A DNA stretch of 23,984 bases, from the NCBI GenBank assembly GCA_024688095.1, contig JAILEJ010000413.1, forward strand, positions 1 through 23,984, read 5' to 3'. Below the pieces are notes generated by a model. It saw only the letters and a list, made by a program, of their open reading frames with translations. It did no database searches and was not told where the DNA came from. Numbering within the stretch: the stretch's first letter is position 1; each line of letters opens with the position of its first letter. Made by a program: the position numbers and the translations under genes. Source of the DNA: Butyrivibrio sp. (GTDB lineage Bacteria > Bacillota > Clostridia > Lachnospirales > Lachnospiraceae). Shown here piece after piece: positions 22,941 to 23,984 of the stretch.

Positions 22941-23984
22941 TTAGTTCTGAGCAACATCCTTCATTGAGAAGCTGATTCTACCCATCTTATCCTTACCAAG
23001 GCAAACTACTGTAACCTTATCACCAAGTGTAAGAACATCTTCAACATGTTCAATTCTTTCTTTAGAAATCTTGCTTATATGAACCATTCCTTCTTTTCCA
23101 GGAGCAAATTCAACGAAAGCACCAAATTCCTTAATACTTACAACCTTACCTGAGAATACCTGACCTTTCTCAAATTCAGTTGTAATGATCTTGATCATAT
23201 CAATAGCTTCATTTATCTTAGCCTGATCTTCACCACAAACTGATACATCACCTTCATCTGTAATATCAATCTTAACACCTGTACGTGCAATGATCTCATT
23301 GATTGTCTTACCACGCTGACCTACTACATCACCAATCTTTTCAGGATCAATAGACATAGAAACGATCTTAGGTGCATACTTGCTAACTTCTTTACGAGGC
23401 TCAGCAATAGCTTTGCTCATACACTCATCCATGATAAAGAATCTTGCTTCACGGCACTGTGAAATAGCTGTGCTTACAATATCCTTTGTAAGTCCATGAA
23501 TCTTAATATCCATCTGAATAGCTGTGATACCTTCTTTTGTACCTGTTACCTTAAAGTCCATATCTCCGAAGAAATCTTCAAGACCCTGAATATCTGTAAG
23601 AACTACGAAATCATCATCTGTATCACCAGTTACAAGACCGCAGCTGATACCAGCAACCATCTTCTTAAGTGGAACACCAGCAGCCATAAGTGACATACAT
23701 GAAGCACATGTTGAAGCCATTGATGTTGAACCATTTGACTCAAATGTTTCAGATACGGCACGAATTGCGTATGGGAACTCATCAGTAGAAGGAAGTACAG
23801 GAAGAAGTGCTCTCTCTGCAAGTGCACCATGTCCGATTTCTCTACGTCCTGGTCCTCTTGAAACCTTTGTCTCACCTACTGAATATGCAGGGAAGTTGTA
23901 CTGATGTACATATCTCTTATCTGGAGCATATGGATCAAGTCCATCTACCTTCTGCATCTCTGAAAGAGGAGCAAGTGTTACTAC
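22941..23984 (-). CDS. pnp: Polyribonucleotide nucleotidyltransferase (PNPase), 5' part outside window
   Basis: PNPase is a trimeric 3'-5' exoribonuclease that degrades mRNA using phosphate and can also add tails. The frame is open from the window edge to the stop at 22941, giving 347 residues, about the C-terminal half of a usual 700-residue enzyme. Visible parts in order: the second RNase PH core (KRYVHQYNFPAYSVGE, RGPGRREIGHGALAERALLP, SNGSTSMASTCASCMSLMAAGVPL, then GDTDDDFVVLTDIQGLEDFFGDMDF). A KH domain (VGQRGKTINEIIARTGVKIDI) and an S1 domain (KGQVFSGKVVSIKEFGAFVEFAPGKEGMVHIS) follow. The Met encoded at 23957 is internal; the sequence before it (VVTLAPLSE) is still homologous. A hairpin terminator follows about 86 nt downstream. 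Confidence 0.96.
   Translation of the reverse strand, partial: VVTLAPLSEMQKVDGLDPYAPDKRYVHQYNFPAYSVGETKVSRGPGRREIGHGALAERALLPVLPSTDEFPYAIRAVSETFESNGSTSMASTCASCMSLMAAGVPLKKMVAGISCGLVTGDTDDDFVVLTDIQGLEDFFGDMDFKVTGTKEGITAIQMDIKIHGLTKDIVSTAISQCREARFFIMDECMSKAIAEPRKEVSKYAPKIVSMSIDPEKIGDVVGQRGKTINEIIARTGVKIDITDEGDVSVCGEDQAKINEAIDMIKIITTEFEKGQVFSGKVVSIKEFGAFVEFAPGKEGMVHISKISKERIEHVEDVLTLGDKVTVVCLGKDKMGRISFSMKDVAQN

Overview
The window looks like a chromosomal core-genome segment of a low-G+C Gram-positive bacterium of the class Clostridia, most likely a Lachnospiraceae member (Butyrivibrio/Roseburia-like). The grounds are the AT-rich intergenic DNA, the strong AGGAGG-type ribosome binding sites, the Bacillus/Clostridium-style order yqhY-nusB-xseA-xseB-ispA-dxs-tlyA-nadK-argR-recN, and the presence of DUF1836, BioY and a C69 dipeptidase. 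The family placement is inference from protein style, not a database result. Every supported gene lies on the minus strand, so transcription runs from high to low coordinates. I see no tRNA, rRNA, CRISPR, insertion sequence or prophage gene.

In transcription order (right to left): the window opens inside pnp (polynucleotide phosphorylase, C-terminal half), which ends in a long-armed terminator-like inverted repeat. Next is deoB (phosphopentomutase). Then comes a compact bioY-DUF1284 unit (biotin ECF transporter S component plus a Cys-rich protein) with a near-consensus promoter overlapped by two separate inverted repeats and closed by a clear intrinsic terminator. A histidine phosphatase gene with its own good promoter and a C69-family dipeptidase gene follow. 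After another good promoter come prfC (release factor 3) and a transglutaminase-like lipoprotein.

The centre of the window is a tightly packed run of twelve genes, about 12.2 kb, from 14745 down to 2581: yqhY, nusB, xseA, xseB, ispA, dxs, tlyA, nadK, argR, recN, a DUF1836 gene and pcrA. Gaps are 3-46 nt or the genes overlap. They join antitermination (NusB), exonuclease VII, isoprenoid precursor and polyprenyl synthesis (Dxs, IspA), rRNA methylation (TlyA), NADP synthesis, arginine regulation and DNA repair (RecN, PcrA).

The left end carries a small membrane protein with an extremely acidic tail and a strong terminator, then rlmD (rRNA uracil methyltransferase), and a strong promoter driving an SCP2 sterol-carrier-domain gene cut by the window edge.

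No wholly new multi-gene system is evident. The most interesting signals are the nested palindromes in the bioY control region, the structured pnp-deoB spacer, the bioY-DUF1284 overlap, the DUF1836 gene locked between recN and pcrA, and the Asp-rich small membrane protein.
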